Of a DNA stretch of 64,000 nt, positions 45,299 to 53,733 are shown in pieces (the stretch's first letter is position 1; every line of letters begins with the position of its first letter). The position numbers were made by a program, and so were the translations under genes. Below the pieces are notes generated by a model. That model searched no databases and had not been told where the DNA came from. It saw only the letters and a list, made by a program, of their open reading frames with translations. The DNA comes from Burkholderiales bacterium 67-32 (lineage in GTDB: Bacteria > Pseudomonadota > Gammaproteobacteria > Burkholderiales > Burkholderiaceae_B): positions 1-64,000 of the forward strand of contig MKUP01000033.1 in the NCBI GenBank assembly GCA_001898625.1, written 5' to 3'.

Positions 45299-46534
45299 TC
45301 AGGCGCGAGTTCCAGTACCCGAAGCGCCATTGACCAGCATACGCTTGAGCAAAGGCAAGCGGTCCACCAGGTCCAGCCCGGCGTTGCGCAGCCACGCAAC
45401 CGGCGCCGCCTGGGCGCCGAACAGATGGAACAACCCGTCGGTGACGGCGCGCATGGCCAGCAGCGGCTCCGCGCGCGACCGCTCGTAGCGGCGCAGCAGG
45501 CGCGGATCGTCGACGGTACGGAACGGCTCGCGGCCGCCCAGCACGTCGGCCAGCGCCTTCACGTCACCCAGGCCCAGGTTCAGGCCCTGGCCAGCCAGCG
45601 GATGCACCACGTGGGCGGCATCACCCAGCAGGACCACGCCCCGGTGGGCGAGCTGGGGGCAGTGTTGCAAGACCAGCGGAAAGCCGAACAGCGGACTGCG
45701 CACGCGCAGCGCACCCAGCCGGCCCCCCGTGGCCGCGGCCAACCGGGTCTCCAGTGCCTGCGCTCGGTCCGGTTCGGGCAGCGCCAGCAGGGCCGCGGCC
45801 TGTGCGGCCGGCATCGACCATACCATCGAGACCTGCGGCCCGTCCGGGGTGTCGGGCATGGGCAGCAGGGCCAGGATGCCGTCGGGCGTGAACCATTGGC
45901 AGGCGCACTCCTGGTGCGGCAGCGCCGCGTCCAGGTGCGCGACGACGCCGGTCGCCCCATAGGCCGATCGCTGGGCTGACAGCCCGGCGGCCTCGCGCAA
46001 TTTCGAGTCGGCCCCGTCGGCCGCCACCGCCAGCCGCGCCCGCAGGGCCTGGCCGCCGGAGGTCCGCAGGGTCACGCCCTCACCGTCGCCGGCGTCGAGC
46101 CCGACGAAATCTTCCGTGGTCCAGCGTATGCCGGACCACTGCACCGCCTGCCGCAGGACCCGCTCCAACTCACGCGATTCGGCGATCCAGGCCAAGTGGT
46201 CGCAACCGGCCTGCCACGCCGACAGTCCGAGCCGGCCTGGGCGATCGCCCCAGGCGGGCCGGTCGCCCAGGATTTCCATGCGCCGCACGCCGGTGATGCG
46301 CTCGGCCGGCAGGGCATCCCAGATCCCGAGGCCCGCCAGCAGGTCGTGGCTGGCCGGCGACAGCGCATAGACACGCGGATCGAAGTTGTCCGCCTCGGGC
46401 GCCGGCAAGGGCGCGCGCGGCCCGAGCAGGCCCACGCGCAGCCCCTGGCGGGCCAGCGCGAGCGCGGCGGCCAGCCCGGCGATACCGGTGCCTACGACGA
46501 GGATGTCCGCTTGGGAAGAAGTGGCTTGGGTCAT
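45299..46534 (-). CDS. UbiH/UbiF/Coq6-family FAD-dependent hydroxylase
   Basis: The 411-residue flavoprotein monooxygenase has the FAD-binding ILVVGTGIAGLAAALALA, the middle AADGADSKLREAAGL motif, and the C-terminal LLGDAAHVVHPLAGQGLNLGL. It probably hydroxylates the ubiquinone ring during coenzyme Q synthesis; which carbon cannot be told. The ATG is at 46534. The frame continues open upstream through the MscS gene but that is out of frame with it, so no fusion is implied. It lies between an MscS channel gene and dsbC. Confidence 0.9.
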   Translation of the reverse strand: MTQATSSQADILVVGTGIAGLAAALALARQGLRVGLLGPRAPLPAPEADNFDPRVYALSPASHDLLAGLGIWDALPAERITGVRRMEILGDRPAWGDRPGRLGLSAWQAGCDHLAWIAESRELERVLRQAVQWSGIRWTTEDFVGLDAGDGEGVTLRTSGGQALRARLAVAADGADSKLREAAGLSAQRSAYGATGVVAHLDAALPHQECACQWFTPDGILALLPMPDTPDGPQVSMVWSMPAAQAAALLALPEPDRAQALETRLAAATGGRLGALRVRSPLFGFPLVLQHCPQLAHRGVVLLGDAAHVVHPLAGQGLNLGLGDVKALADVLGGREPFRTVDDPRLLRRYERSRAEPLLAMRAVTDGLFHLFGAQAAPVAWLRNAGLDLVDRLPLLKRMLVNGASGTGTRA

Positions 46535-46575
46535 GACGGGAACGACGCTACAGGCGCCAGTGTACAGCGCCGGAC

Positions 46576-47445
46576 TCAGCCTTCCGCCGCCTGGTCCTGC
46601 AATTGCCGGTAGTAGTGGGTCAGCACTTCCTGGCCCGTGCGCACGCGGCGGTTGCTGGGGCACGGAAAGCGCAGCACCACGTCGAGCCGCTTGGGATCCA
46701 CGGGCTCGATCACGGCCAGCGGCTCGCTGGCGGGCAGCGCGATCAGGTAGGCGCCCTCGATGTGCCGAAAATGCACGTCGGCCTGTTCCAGCCAGGGTTC
46801 GCACACTTCCCTGCCCGCCCGCAGCAGCCGTTCCTGGGCCGCCGGAATGTCGTCCCCCGGCTCCAGCGGCACCCGCACCGACTCGAGCACGAACGTGCCC
46901 ATGGCCGAGATCGTGCGCACGGGGTTGAGCAGCAGCATCATGTTGGGAAAGCGGCAGACGCGGCCCGTGACCAGACCCGACGACGTCTGCTCCAGCAGCG
47001 CGGTGGTGAACAGGTCGATGGTCAGCACCTCGCCCTTCATGCCGCTGATCTCGATCACATCGCCCACCGCGTAGGTCCGCTGGGTCGCGCGCATCAGCGA
47101 GCCCAGGGCGCTCATCACGTATTCCTTGCTGGCGATGGCCACCGCCGCCGCCAACGCCGCCACCGACAGCGCGAAATGGCGCAGCTGGCCGCCCCAGATG
47201 AACAGCATCAGCAGCATCGTCACGATGACGATGGAGTTGCGCACGGTCAGGTAGCTGGTGCGGCGTTCTTCGGTCGAGCCCGAACCCTTGCCCCGGTAAT
47301 AGCGCGTGGTGGCGCGCGTGGCGAACATGGCGGCGAGCAGCACCACCAGCGACACCACGAGCTGGGCGGGAGTGTCGGAGGCGGTGAACCACGCCACCAG
47401 CCGGTCCCAGAGCGAAACGATGACATCCATGAAGCGAAAAGGCAT
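46576..47445 (-). CDS. MscS-family mechanosensitive channel
   Basis: The 289-residue inner-membrane protein has three predicted helices (about 10-110), the pore-lining Ala/Gly helix (ALSVAALAAAVAIASKEYVMSALG), and the beta domain YAVGDVIEISGMKGEVLTIDLFTTAL. Such channels open under osmotic downshock. I took the ATG at 47445; the ATG at 47430 (MDVIVSLWDR) is the other choice. The ribosome site is weak at both. Confidence 0.88.
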   Translation of the reverse strand: MPFRFMDVIVSLWDRLVAWFTASDTPAQLVVSLVVLLAAMFATRATTRYYRGKGSGSTEERRTSYLTVRNSIVIVTMLLMLFIWGGQLRHFALSVAALAAAVAIASKEYVMSALGSLMRATQRTYAVGDVIEISGMKGEVLTIDLFTTALLEQTSSGLVTGRVCRFPNMMLLLNPVRTISAMGTFVLESVRVPLEPGDDIPAAQERLLRAGREVCEPWLEQADVHFRHIEGAYLIALPASEPLAVIEPVDPKRLDVVLRFPCPSNRRVRTGQEVLTHYYRQLQDQAAEG

Positions 47446-47759
47446 GCGCCGGAATGAGCGATCACGCCATTCTACGTTGGCACCGGCCACATGCGCAGTG
47501 TATGGTGATGCCTGGGCGCATCGTCGCCCAGGCGGCGCGCCCTGCAAGCGGCGTGCCCCACCCGGGAAGCGGCCGCGCCGCTCTCCCGTGCCAGACCGCG
47601 TCTCGCGACGCACTCCCTTCGAGCCCCGCCCCGGCCGTTCGCGGCCACGCAGTAAACGGCGGCGGACTCGTCCAACCCCACTCCGAATGGCAACCCGTCA
47701 TTGAGGATGTCACGCCGCATGCACGCCATGCGGCCTGGTGCAATAAGGAGAACGCATCG
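47446..47759 (+). promoter_or_regulatory. 314-base intergenic region with hairpin near the DUF481 ribosome site
   Basis: No gene is seen here. GCCGCATG (47714-47721) and CATGCGGC (47727-47734) form an 8-bp stem with a five-base loop, ending nine bases before the AAGGAG of the DUF481 gene at about 47744. It could be an RNA structure in the 5' leader or a dimer-binding site. The region must also contain the divergent promoters of the MscS and DUF481 genes, but no convincing -35/-10 pair stands out. Confidence 0.4.
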
Positions 47760-48503
47760 ATGTTCAAGACCCGACATATCGCCCCCCTCGCCTTCGCTCT
47801 CGCAGCCGCGCCCGCGTGGGCCCAGGCGCCGCTGAAAACCGACGGCAAGTGGCGCGGCTCCATCAACGCGGGTGCCAGTCTGGCTTCCGGCAACACCGAC
47901 TCCACGTCGTTCAACCTGGGTGCCAACGCGGGTCGAGCCACGGACCGGGACCGCCTGAACTTCACGCTGACCGCGCTCTACGGCACCAAGAAGGAAGACG
48001 GCAACAGCACCGAAACCGCCAACCTGCTGCGCATGGGCGGCAAGTACGACCGCGACATCACCGACCGGACCTTCGGCTTCGGCTCGCTGGACATCGAGCA
48101 CGACAAACTGCAGAAGCTGGACATGCGCGGCGTCGCGGCGGCCGGTGTCGGGCGGCACATCATCAAGACCGAGAAGACGATCTTCGACCTCTTCACCGGC
48201 CTGGCCTACAACCACGAGCGCTTCACCACCGAGACCCGCAACTCGACCGAATTGCTGCTGGGGGAAGAATCCACCCACATGATCTCGGACGCGACCTCGC
48301 TCAACCAACGCCTGGCGCTCTACCCCAACATCAGCGACGGCGGCGAGTACCGCATCCAGTTCGACGCGGGCATCACCACGTCCATCACGAAGAAGATCGA
48401 GCTCAAGGTCACGCTGTCGAACCGCTACATGAGCAATCCGCAGCCGGGGGTGAAGAAGTCGGACACGCTGCTGCTGACCAACATCGGCTACCGCTTTGAA
48501 TAG
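47760..48503 (+). CDS. DUF481 family outer-membrane protein
   Basis: The 247-residue exported protein has a signal peptide (APLAFALAAAPAWAQA). Its mature part is rich in alternating aromatic strands such as WRGSINAGASLASGNTDSTSF, KYDRDITDRTFGFGSLDIE and LKVTLSNRYMSNP, ending with a Phe-containing strand (GYRFE), as in outer-membrane beta-barrels. The family (YdiY-like) is often induced by salt or alkali. AAGGAG precedes the ATG at 47760. A downstream terminator is on the opposite strand. Confidence 0.9.
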   Translation: MFKTRHIAPLAFALAAAPAWAQAPLKTDGKWRGSINAGASLASGNTDSTSFNLGANAGRATDRDRLNFTLTALYGTKKEDGNSTETANLLRMGGKYDRDITDRTFGFGSLDIEHDKLQKLDMRGVAAAGVGRHIIKTEKTIFDLFTGLAYNHERFTTETRNSTELLLGEESTHMISDATSLNQRLALYPNISDGGEYRIQFDAGITTSITKKIELKVTLSNRYMSNPQPGVKKSDTLLLTNIGYRFE

Positions 48504-48514
48504 CCACATGACGT

Positions 48515-48546
48515 AAAAAAGCCCGCGGGCGGATGGCCTGCGGGCT
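48515..48546 (-). terminator. Intrinsic terminator of the CzcE-like gene
   Basis: On the minus strand AGCCCGC pairs with GCGGGCT (7-bp stem, 13-base loop) and is followed at once by TTTTTT. It lies 40 bases downstream of the small leftward gene ending at 48586 and 12 bases past the stop of the rightward DUF481 gene. It is the clearest rho-independent terminator in the window. Confidence 0.85.
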
Positions 48547-48585
48547 ACGCGCCGTCCGGGTGGGATGGCGCGGTGCGGGAGGGAA

Positions 48586-48918
48586 TCAGAGACCGCGCTC
48601 GTCCAGGGGCGAGGGACTGACGTAGGCCCTGATGGTGTGGTTCAGCACACCGGCGGGTGCCAGGTCATTCAGGTCGAAGGCGCCGCGGATGCCGTTGAAC
48701 TTCACGGCGAAACTCTTGCCGTTGACGTCGAAGCGCACGGTTTCGCCGTACTGCACATTGATGTAGCGCGTGCCGTCGTTCAACGCGATGGCGCGTTCGG
48801 CGCTCTCGACGGTGACCGGCGAACCCAGCAGGTCCGGCCGGGCCGACGCGGCGTGAGCCGAGACGCTTGCCAGGCCGATCAGCGCCGCGGCGACGAAGGA
48901 AGAGACTTGGACTTTCAT
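48586..48918 (-). CDS. Small exported CzcE-like protein
   Basis: The 110-residue protein has a signal peptide (VAAALIGLASVSAHA). Its mature region is LLGSPVTVESAERAIALNDGTRYINVQYGETVRFDVNGKSFAVKFNG and NDLAPAGVLNHTIRAYVSPSP. This resembles CzcE, a periplasmic copper-binding protein of heavy-metal resistance clusters. The similarity is moderate, and no metal-resistance pump is nearby, so metal binding is inferred. GGAG precedes the ATG. It is downstream of the DUF4148 gene on the same strand. Confidence 0.7.
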   Translation of the reverse strand: MKVQVSSFVAAALIGLASVSAHAASARPDLLGSPVTVESAERAIALNDGTRYINVQYGETVRFDVNGKSFAVKFNGIRGAFDLNDLAPAGVLNHTIRAYVSPSPLDERGL

Positions 48919-48954
48919 GACGGGAACTCCAGGATCGGGTCAGGCGCGCGGCCT

Positions 48955-48976
48955 GGCCGGGGATGCGGCCCCGGCC
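48955..48976 (-). terminator. Hairpin between the DUF4148 and CzcE-like genes
   Basis: GGCCGGGG and CCCCGGCC form a perfect 8-bp stem with a six-base loop, 15 bases after the stop of the DUF4148 gene. There is no T run. It may lower read-through into the CzcE-like gene or stabilise the upstream message. Confidence 0.4.
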
Positions 48977-48991
48977 GGCTCGCGGCGTGGC

Positions 48992-49312
48992 TTACAGATT
49001 GTTCGGGTATTCGCCCGGGCCGCCCGCGCGGCGGGCCAGTTCGGCGCGCTTGAGCTCTTCGACCACCTGGGCCCGGCTGACCGGCGCGGCCTGCTGGGCC
49101 GTTTCGTAGGGGAAACCTTCCTGGCCGTAGACGATGCCGCCGTTGGCCTTGGCCTCGGCCAGCTCGGCCAGCACTTGCGCGCGGGTCAGTTCATGCGTGG
49201 CCGAGATCCCGGGAGGGGGGAAATCGTTGCCGTAGTTGTTGCCCTGGTCGGCATGGGCGGCGGCGCCGATGAGGGAGGCGGCAATCAGGGCGGTATATGC
49301 AAAGGTCTTCAT
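48992..49312 (-). CDS. Small exported DUF4148-family protein
   Basis: The 106-residue protein has a signal peptide (MKTFAYTALIAASLIGAAAHA) and two copies of an LTRAQVLAELAEAKANG-like helix, the second reading VSRAQVVEELKRAELAR. This repeat is typical of DUF4148 proteins, which are abundant in Bordetella and Burkholderia and often stress-induced. The function is unknown. GGAG precedes the ATG. It is divergent from the LysR gene at 49454. Confidence 0.85.
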   Translation of the reverse strand: MKTFAYTALIAASLIGAAAHADQGNNYGNDFPPPGISATHELTRAQVLAELAEAKANGGIVYGQEGFPYETAQQAAPVSRAQVVEELKRAELARRAGGPGEYPNNL

Positions 49313-49453
49313 GATGAACTCCGTTTTTTCGTTGATCTTTCAGCCTGAATCAAGGGTATGTGCTAATTGCTTGATTGACCGTGTAGGAATATTGCGCCTT
49401 TTGAAGGCATAATTGAAATCAATAAGTCGGATTGTTGGCATAAGGATTGGATT

Positions 49454-50395
49454 ATGGTTAGCCGCGTGGACCTGAACCTGCTCCTGACCCTGGAGACCCT
49501 GCTCAACGAGTTGAACGTCACCAAGGCGGCGGTCAAGCTCAACAGCAGCCAGCCGGCCGTATCCGCGCAATTGGTGCGGCTGCGGCGCATGTTCGACGAC
49601 CCCTTGCTGATTCCCGGCGCCCGGGGAATGACGCCCACGCCGCGGGCGCTGGAGCTGGCCCCGCGGCTATCCGAGCTGCTGGACGGCTTCCGGACGCTCG
49701 TCCAGCCAGACCACTTCGACCCCGGGACGGCGCAGGGCAGCATCCTGATCGGCACCAACGACGCGACGCAATGCCGGCTGGCCAAGTGGTTCGGCAATCT
49801 CGCCAATACGGCGCCGGGCGTGCAGATCGGCTTCGTCACCGCGAATCGCTCGACGGTGCCGGACGTCGAGCAGCACATGGCCTCGGGCCAGGTGGATCTC
49901 GTCATCTCGCGCCGCTCGGCCTTTCCCGACCGGCTGCACGTGCGTCCGCTGCACGACGAGACCTTCGTCTGCGCCATGCGCTGGGACCATCCCTACCGGA
50001 AGAAGCAACTGACGCTCAAGGACTTCGTCGCCATGCGGCACGTCATCGTGCTGCCCCTGGGCGGGGAGTTCGACGACGTCACCGACGAGATCCTGAAGGA
50101 AATGGGCCTGTCGCGGCAGACCGTCGTGTCGGTGCCGAGCTTTCTCGTGGCCGAGCGCGTGCTGCGCAACACGGATTTCGTTTCGGTATTTCCGACCTCG
50201 CTGGCGCGCGGCATGATGTCCACGCTCAAGAGCTATCCGCTGCCCTATACGCTGCCCAAGTTCGAGTTCGCGATGGCCTGGCACGTCCGCACGCACCTGA
50301 GCCCGCTGCACCGCTGGGTACGGGACCAGATCGCGGAAGAACTGATGGTGGGACGCGAGGAAGACGGCGACCCGATGAGCCAGATCGCCTGGTAG
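49454..50395 (+). CDS. LysR-family transcriptional regulator (NodD/LinR-like)
   Basis: The 313-residue regulator begins MVSRVDLNLLLTLETLLNE, with a helix-turn-helix (VTKAAVKLNSSQPAVSAQLVRLRRMFDDPLL, about 23-53), the pattern of the NodD-like branch often linked to aromatic compounds. The AT-rich 141 bases upstream contain ATTGA-AA-TCAAT, a possible binding site. It ends 27 bases from the opposing flavin hydroxylase gene, so it may control the catabolic region to its right. Confidence 0.9.
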   Translation: MVSRVDLNLLLTLETLLNELNVTKAAVKLNSSQPAVSAQLVRLRRMFDDPLLIPGARGMTPTPRALELAPRLSELLDGFRTLVQPDHFDPGTAQGSILIGTNDATQCRLAKWFGNLANTAPGVQIGFVTANRSTVPDVEQHMASGQVDLVISRRSAFPDRLHVRPLHDETFVCAMRWDHPYRKKQLTLKDFVAMRHVIVLPLGGEFDDVTDEILKEMGLSRQTVVSVPSFLVAERVLRNTDFVSVFPTSLARGMMSTLKSYPLPYTLPKFEFAMAWHVRTHLSPLHRWVRDQIAEELMVGREEDGDPMSQIAW

Positions 50396-50422
50396 ACCAC
50401 CCCGCGGCGGCGGGGCCTGCCG

Positions 50423-52012
50423 CTACGCCCGGTAGCGGGCCAGCAACGCCCGCAGCGGCGCCGCGTCGTCCTTGCCGCCCGGCAGGAAGGCCAGCACGTA
50501 GCGATCGGGCCGGACCAGCATGGCCTGCGCGCCGGCCTCGGCCATCACCCGCGTCAGGACGCCCTCGCAGTCGCGCACGACCAGGCGCTCCGGCGTCCCG
50601 GGCCAGGGAAAGTCGTCCTCGGCGGCCACCAGTTCCACCCGGCGAACGTCCATCGCGGCCATCCAGCTTTCGACTTCCGGATCCAGCGGCTGGCCCGCCC
50701 GGCACAGGCAGGCGAAGCCTGGACCGAGCGCCTCGTCCAGCAAGCGCCTGCGCCCTCCGGGCCATTCCACACGGGGCTGTGGCAGCAGTTGTCCCGCCTT
50801 GATCGCCGCATCGGGCGCCTGGCAGGGCACGAAGAAACCTTCCCCGAAACGCGGTTTGGGCTTGAACTTGAGTTGCAGTACATAGTCCCGCGCCGGCGGA
50901 TACAGGCTGCACAGCTTGAGCGCCCATTGCGCGGCCATGGCCTCGAGGCGCGACTTCGGCTGCATGTAGCGGCCGATGCGCATCGCCATCTCGATCAACG
51001 CCCAGGCGTGCGGCTTGCGTTCCATCTCGTAGGTATCGAGCAGCACGGAACCGCATCGCCCCTGCACCACGGCATGTAGCTTCCAGGCCAGGTTGGTGGC
51101 ATCGCGCAGGCCGCTGTTCATGCCCTGGCCCGCGAACGGCGGCGTCAGGTGGGCGGCGTCGCCCGCCAGCAGCACACGCCCCTCGCGCCAGCGTTCGGCC
51201 AGGCGGGCATGGAAGGTGTAGACCACCTTGCGGGCAATGGGCAGGCCCTCGTCCAGCGGCTCGCGCTCGCGGATCCAGCCGCGCAGGCGGGCCTCGTCCA
51301 GCACGTACTCGGCGGTCTCTCCTTCCTTCAACATGAATTCGTAGCGCACCGTGCCCTGCGGACCCGGCAGGCGGATGGCCGGCCGGACCGGATCGCAGTA
51401 GGTGCGGGTATGGCGAAAGGGTGTCTTGCGGTCGAGCAGGTCCACGATCAGCCATTTCTCGGCGAAGGTGTCGCCCGACAACGGAATGCCCAGTTGCTCG
51501 CGCACGCCGCTGCGGCCGCCGTCGCACGCGACCAGCCAGTCGCAGCTGAGCGTGACCGGCGTGCCGTCGTGATCGACGTCGAGCACCACCCTGTCGCCGG
51601 CCTCCTCGAAGCGCCGCAGCTCGTGCCCGAACCGCGTCTCGACGTGCGGAAAGCGCCGCAAACCGTCGCGCAGTTGCGCCGCCAGCACGGCCTGCCGGAA
51701 GGCATTGCGCTTGGGGTAGCCGTATTCGGTCGACTGCGGTTCGATGCGCGCGAACTCGCGCCCCGACCACGAGAAGTAGTGGACCCCGTAGCCCTGGACG
51801 ATGGACGGCAGGATCTCGTCGATCAGCCCCGCCGACTGGGCGGTCCGCAGGCTCTCGTCGTCGATCGACACGGCGCGGGGTTCGTCCACGGTCGACGCAT
51901 TGCGTTCCAGCAGCAGCGTACGGACGCCGTAGCCCCCGAGCAGGTTCGCCAGGGTCAAGCCGGTCGGGCCGGCACCAAGGACGATGACCGGATAGTGGGA
52001 GGTTGCGTGCAT
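50423..52012 (-). CDS. MhpA/PheA-type flavin aromatic hydroxylase
   Basis: The 529-residue class A flavoprotein monooxygenase has the FAD motif VIVLGAGPTGLTLANLLGG, ACDGGRSGVREQLG (the DG region), and RVLLAGDAAHLTPPFAGQGMNSGLRDATNLAWKL. The type resembles 3-(3-hydroxyphenyl)propionate hydroxylase, adding a ring hydroxyl before ring cleavage. It is five bases after the IclR gene and is last in a leftward run of six genes. The substrate is a phenolic acid by inference. Confidence 0.88.
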   Translation of the reverse strand: MHATSHYPVIVLGAGPTGLTLANLLGGYGVRTLLLERNASTVDEPRAVSIDDESLRTAQSAGLIDEILPSIVQGYGVHYFSWSGREFARIEPQSTEYGYPKRNAFRQAVLAAQLRDGLRRFPHVETRFGHELRRFEEAGDRVVLDVDHDGTPVTLSCDWLVACDGGRSGVREQLGIPLSGDTFAEKWLIVDLLDRKTPFRHTRTYCDPVRPAIRLPGPQGTVRYEFMLKEGETAEYVLDEARLRGWIREREPLDEGLPIARKVVYTFHARLAERWREGRVLLAGDAAHLTPPFAGQGMNSGLRDATNLAWKLHAVVQGRCGSVLLDTYEMERKPHAWALIEMAMRIGRYMQPKSRLEAMAAQWALKLCSLYPPARDYVLQLKFKPKPRFGEGFFVPCQAPDAAIKAGQLLPQPRVEWPGGRRRLLDEALGPGFACLCRAGQPLDPEVESWMAAMDVRRVELVAAEDDFPWPGTPERLVVRDCEGVLTRVMAEAGAQAMLVRPDRYVLAFLPGGKDDAAPLRALLARYRA

Positions 52013-52017
52013 GATTG

Positions 52018-52779
52018 CTATCTTTTGCTGCGAGCCCGCAGACGTTCGTTTTCGAGAGTCGATTCGATGGAGGACGCGACCGAGAAGACCTTGGACAGCA
52101 CGGTCTTGCTGCGCGCGGCGGGCAGCCGGGCCAGGGGAATGACGACGCTGAGGCTGCCCAGCACCCGCTGCCCGTCCAGCAGGGCGACGGCCAGTCCCGC
52201 CATGCCCGCGTCGACCTCGCTGTGTGTCACGCAGGCCTTCGCCTCGCGCAGCGGCTCCAGCTCGGCCAGGAAGCCTTGCAGGCCGGACGGGAAGCCGGCC
52301 GCGACGATGGTCGCGCGGTCGCGGTGCCACAACCGCTCCAGCTCGGCGCGCGGTAGGTGCGCCAGGATGACCTTGGAGGTCGCGCCGCGGTACAAGGGCA
52401 TCGCGCGGCCGCGTTCATAGCTGACCGGCGTGACCGGGTCCGCAGGCATCTCCTGGTGGATGCACAGGACCTTGTCGCCATGCACACGGCACAGCAGCAC
52501 GGTGCCGCCCGTCTCGGCCGCCAGCTTGCGCAGCAGCTTGCCGGACGCCTGCAGCAGTGGATCGGCCAGCCGGATCTGGCGGTCCAGCTCGACGATCAGC
52601 GGGCCCAGCGCATAGCCCCGGTCGGCCACCCGTTCGAGCAGGCCGGCCTCCTCCAGCGCCTTCAGGTCCCGGTAGATGCTGGCTCGCGACACGCCCAGTT
52701 CGTCCATGAGCTGGGCCGGCTTGCGCACCGGGCGGCTGAGATCGAAGGATTCGAGTATGCGCAGCAGGCGTTCGGACAC
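52018..52779 (-). CDS. IclR-family transcriptional regulator
   Basis: The 253-residue regulator has an N-terminal winged helix (RKPAQLMDELGVSRASIYRDLKALEEAG, about 19-46) and the IclR effector domain (LIVELDRQIRLADPLLQASGKLLRKLAAETGG onward). The GTG at 52779 was chosen because GAGG is five bases upstream and seven bases separate it from the preceding stop; the longer upstream frame is an overlap with the VOC gene. It sits inside the leftward catabolic operon, so it may act on its own operon. Confidence 0.9.
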   Translation of the reverse strand: MSERLLRILESFDLSRPVRKPAQLMDELGVSRASIYRDLKALEEAGLLERVADRGYALGPLIVELDRQIRLADPLLQASGKLLRKLAAETGGTVLLCRVHGDKVLCIHQEMPADPVTPVSYERGRAMPLYRGATSKVILAHLPRAELERLWHRDRATIVAAGFPSGLQGFLAELEPLREAKACVTHSEVDAGMAGLAVALLDGQRVLGSLSVVIPLARLPAARSKTVLSKVFSVASSIESTLENERLRARSKR

Positions 52780-52786
52780 GGCGGCC

Positions 52787-53620
52787 TCAATCGCGCATGA
52801 TGGCCTTGCCCCAGAGGTTGAGGGTGCGCTCTTCGTGCACCCACACCCCCGCGGGGCGGTCCGGCGGGCAGATCTCGATCTCGGCCGAGATCTCGGCCAG
52901 GTTGCCGTCCGGGTCGCGCACCATGAAGAACACGTCGTTGCCGGGGCCATGGCGGCCGATGCCCCAGACGATGGTCTCGCGGATGGACGCCATGCGGTCG
53001 CCCCAGGCCTTCATGTCATCCCACGACGTGGTCTCGAAGGACTGGTGGTCGAAGCAGCGCACGGGGGCGCGGAACAGCGCCAGCGCGTGGTGCAGGCTTT
53101 CGGTGCGCAGGAAGCAGGCGCGCAGCACGCCCTCGTCGTCCTGGACGCGGTCCGACAGTGTGAAGCCGAGCACGCCTTCGTAGAAGGCCAGCATGGGCAC
53201 CGGGTCCAGGGTGCGCAGCGCGAAGTGCTGCAAATGGGCCTCGGGCAGCGCATCGCGCCCCGGCACGCCCGCGGGCGTGCCGGGGCGCAGCGCGAAGACG
53301 ATCAGGTTGCCGTCGGGGTCGCGCACGGCCAGCGCATCGTCGCACGCCACCGGCAGCGGCGGCACCTCGGCCGTCGCCCGTGCGCCGACGCGCTCCTTGA
53401 AGGCCTGCCAGCGCCCGGCATCCGCGAAGCCGAACAGCGCGTGTTCCAGCCGGTTGGCCAGCCCTTCCGACAAGACCAGCGTGCGCCCCGGCGCCGCGCA
53501 CACCCAGCGGCCGGCCTGCGCGCTGGCGGCCAGTCCGTGGGTGCGGGCATAGAAATCCGCCAGCCGCCGCGGGTCCGGCGAGGTCAAATGCAGATGATGC
53601 AGCGATGCGCCCAATTCCAT
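52787..53620 (-). CDS. VOC-family extradiol dioxygenase-like protein
   Basis: The 277-residue protein has two vicinal-oxygen-chelate halves, each starting with a His strand (LHHLHLTSPDPRRLADFYARTHG and LQHFALRTLDPVPMLAFYEGVLGF). A C-terminal glutamate strand (NLAEISAEIEI) supplies the third ligand. Such proteins are type I ring-cleavage dioxygenases for catechols or related. The ATG at 53620 fits the start of family similarity. It is upstream of the IclR and flavin hydroxylase genes, a normal order for hydroxylate-then-cleave. Confidence 0.85.
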   Translation of the reverse strand: MELGASLHHLHLTSPDPRRLADFYARTHGLAASAQAGRWVCAAPGRTLVLSEGLANRLEHALFGFADAGRWQAFKERVGARATAEVPPLPVACDDALAVRDPDGNLIVFALRPGTPAGVPGRDALPEAHLQHFALRTLDPVPMLAFYEGVLGFTLSDRVQDDEGVLRACFLRTESLHHALALFRAPVRCFDHQSFETTSWDDMKAWGDRMASIRETIVWGIGRHGPGNDVFFMVRDPDGNLAEISAEIEICPPDRPAGVWVHEERTLNLWGKAIMRD

Positions 53621-53733
53621 TGTTTCGTTCCACCCATGGCGTTTCATTCCTGTTGGGCGAACTATCCCGCGCCGGGTACCCGGCGTCAACGGAATTTCTC
53701 ACATACTGAGACGATAGGCGCGGAAGCGGATCC

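Noticed and set aside
45299-47392. Apparent 697-codon fusion of the UbiH-like protein with an upstream region
   Set aside because: The upstream part is the MscS gene read out of frame. UbiH-family similarity starts at the ATG at 46534.
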